6,236 nucleotides of DNA from Bacteroidales bacterium (GTDB lineage: Bacteria > Bacteroidota > Bacteroidia > Bacteroidales > UBA932), in NCBI GenBank assembly GCA_021443605.1, contig JABUTQ010000262.1, positions 1 to 6,236 of the forward strand, read 5' to 3'. Below, in pieces: positions 5,428-6,236 of the stretch (position 1 is the first letter of the stretch; the number at the start of each line of letters is the position of its first letter). Under the pieces are notes generated by a model, which ran no database searches, had not been told where the DNA came from, and worked only from the letters and a program-made list of their open reading frames with translations. The position numbers and the translations under genes are program-made.

Positions 5428-6048
5428 CTACTCAGCCTTTTCTTTCATTATATTGTGTATTGCTGAAAGCAATATGTTGATACCCACTTTATTATGGCCG
5501 CCTTGAGGAATAATGATATCGGCATATCGCTTGCTTGGGGCGATGAACTGCAAGTGCATCGGCTTGACCGTCTTCTGGTAACGGTTCATCACGGAATCAA
5601 CGGTTTTTCCCCTCTCCACGATATCGCGGGAGATGACGCGCATCAGGCGGTCATCGTCGTCGGCATCCACATAAACCTTTATATCCATCTGCTCCCTAAG
5701 CTCTTTGCTGGTAAAAATCAGAATCCCCTCAATGATGATTATTTCTGCCGGCTCCACGTGTATAGTCTCCGTCTTGGACCTTGAACAGGTAAGATAAGAA
5801 TAGACGGGCTGTTCTATCGCATTCCCTTTCTTTATCTCCTTTATCTGCTCAATCAACATTTCGAAATCTATTGCATCGGGATGGTCAAAATTCAGAGCCT
5901 GTCTCTCCTCCATCGGGAGATGGGAGTTGTCCTTGTAATAAGAATCTTGTGGAATGACCACAATCTTCTCGCCCATAGATTCTTGAATTTTTTTTACTAC
6001 GGTGCTTTTCCCCGATCCGGAGCCGCCGGCTATACCAATAATCAACAT
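5428..6048 (-). CDS. udk: Uridine kinase (uridine/cytidine kinase)
   Basis: This 206-residue cytoplasmic kinase phosphorylates uridine and cytidine to UMP and CMP in pyrimidine salvage. The Walker A loop GGSGSGKST is at 8-16. D35 in PQDSYYKD corresponds to the catalytic aspartate of human UCK2, NFDHPDA at 53-59 binds the nucleoside, and IIIIEGIL at 103-110 is the Walker B-like strand. The lid RDIVERG is at 141-147, followed by QKTVKPMHLQFIAPSKRYADIIIP. It is close to E. coli Udk (213 residues) along its whole length and has no missing key residue. The ATG is 14 bases after the asnS stop, and TonB follows after 4 bases, so asnS-udk-tonB is probably one transcript. No SD is seen. Confidence 0.96.
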   Translation of the reverse strand: MLIIGIAGGSGSGKSTVVKKIQESMGEKIVVIPQDSYYKDNSHLPMEERQALNFDHPDAIDFEMLIEQIKEIKKGNAIEQPVYSYLTCSRSKTETIHVEPAEIIIIEGILIFTSKELREQMDIKVYVDADDDDRLMRVISRDIVERGKTVDSVMNRYQKTVKPMHLQFIAPSKRYADIIIPQGGHNKVGINILLSAIHNIMKEKAE

Positions 6049-6062
6049 ATCAGCCTAATATT

Positions 6063-6236
6063 TTAGAATTCAGCGTTTTTGGGAGTTCTTGGGAACGGAA
6101 TCACGTCACGGATGTTGCTCATTCCGGTAACAAAAAGGAGGAGTCTTTCGAAGCCGAGACCGAATCCGCTGTGGGGCACGGTGCCGAAACGCCTTGTGTC
6201 TATGTACCACTCCAGATTCTTTCTGCTCATTCCGAG
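6063..6236 (-). CDS. asnS: Asparaginyl-tRNA synthetase, C-terminal 57 residues (start beyond the window)
   Basis: The frame reads leftward from the window edge to TAA at 6065-6063 and gives 57 residues. It contains the class II synthetase motif 3 region: DTRRFGTVPHSGFGLGFERLLL, described here by its key parts HSG and GLGFER, which bind ATP. It ends in GMSNIRDVIPFPRTPKNAEF, the characteristic AsnRS C terminus; IRDVIPFPR and the final NAEF separate it from AspRS and LysRS. AsnRS charges tRNA-Asn with asparagine in the cytoplasm. The rest of the gene is outside the window. It lies 14 bases upstream of udk on the same strand. Confidence 0.95.
   Translation of the reverse strand, partial: LGMSRKNLEWYIDTRRFGTVPHSGFGLGFERLLLFVTGMSNIRDVIPFPRTPKNAEF

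Noticed and set aside
5131..5480. Two open frames on the + strand opposite the TonB gene
   Set aside because: They mirror the charged, low-complexity coding of the TonB gene and show no domain or start signal.
1..6236. Mobile elements, CRISPR, tRNA/rRNA, riboswitches, defence or toxin-antitoxin genes
   Set aside because: No transposase, repeat array, structured RNA or toxin-like small gene pair was seen; nearly every base is accounted for by recognised genes.

Overview
The window looks like ordinary chromosomal DNA from a member of the Bacteroidota, most likely order Bacteroidales. The evidence is two lipoproteins with BACON-type domains (typical of that phylum), a DUF4296 protein, a TonB-like protein of the kind ending in YRFIAQ, a good match to the Bacteroidetes -7 promoter element (TAnnTTTG), and mostly weak or absent Shine-Dalgarno sequences. 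No species can be named from the sequence. I see no mobile element, CRISPR array, tRNA or rRNA. Coding density is very high.

Left block, + strand, 1-3668: the 3' part of a DUF4296 protein, a TTG-started amidohydrolase of the ATZ/TRZ deaminase class, a COG0731-like radical SAM enzyme, D-aminoacyl-tRNA deacylase (dtd) and deoxyribose-phosphate aldolase (deoC). The junctions are a 4-base overlap, a 2-base gap, a 4-base overlap and a 5-base gap, so this is almost certainly one transcript with translational coupling. Its promoter lies before the window. The shared theme is nucleoside, SAM-linked and translation-quality housekeeping, but the substrates of the amidohydrolase and the radical SAM enzyme are unknown.

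Middle block, 3671-4711: two small lipoproteins transcribed divergently from a 72-base spacer. One has two BACON-like domains (- strand) and the other has one (+ strand). The spacer holds a -7 promoter element for the - strand gene and three TCGGS motifs separated by A/T tracts at about one helical turn.

Right block, - strand, 4698-6236: the 3' end of asnS (asparaginyl-tRNA synthetase), then udk (uridine kinase), then a TonB-family energy transducer. The gaps are 14 and 4 bases, consistent with one operon. The TonB gene ends tail-to-tail inside the end of the single-BACON lipoprotein gene.

I found no clear new defence or mobile system. The points most worth a second look are the coupled amidohydrolase/radical SAM pair of unknown substrate, the divergent BACON lipoprotein pair with its phased spacer, and the TonB gene placed in a tRNA-synthetase/uridine-kinase operon without exbB or exbD.
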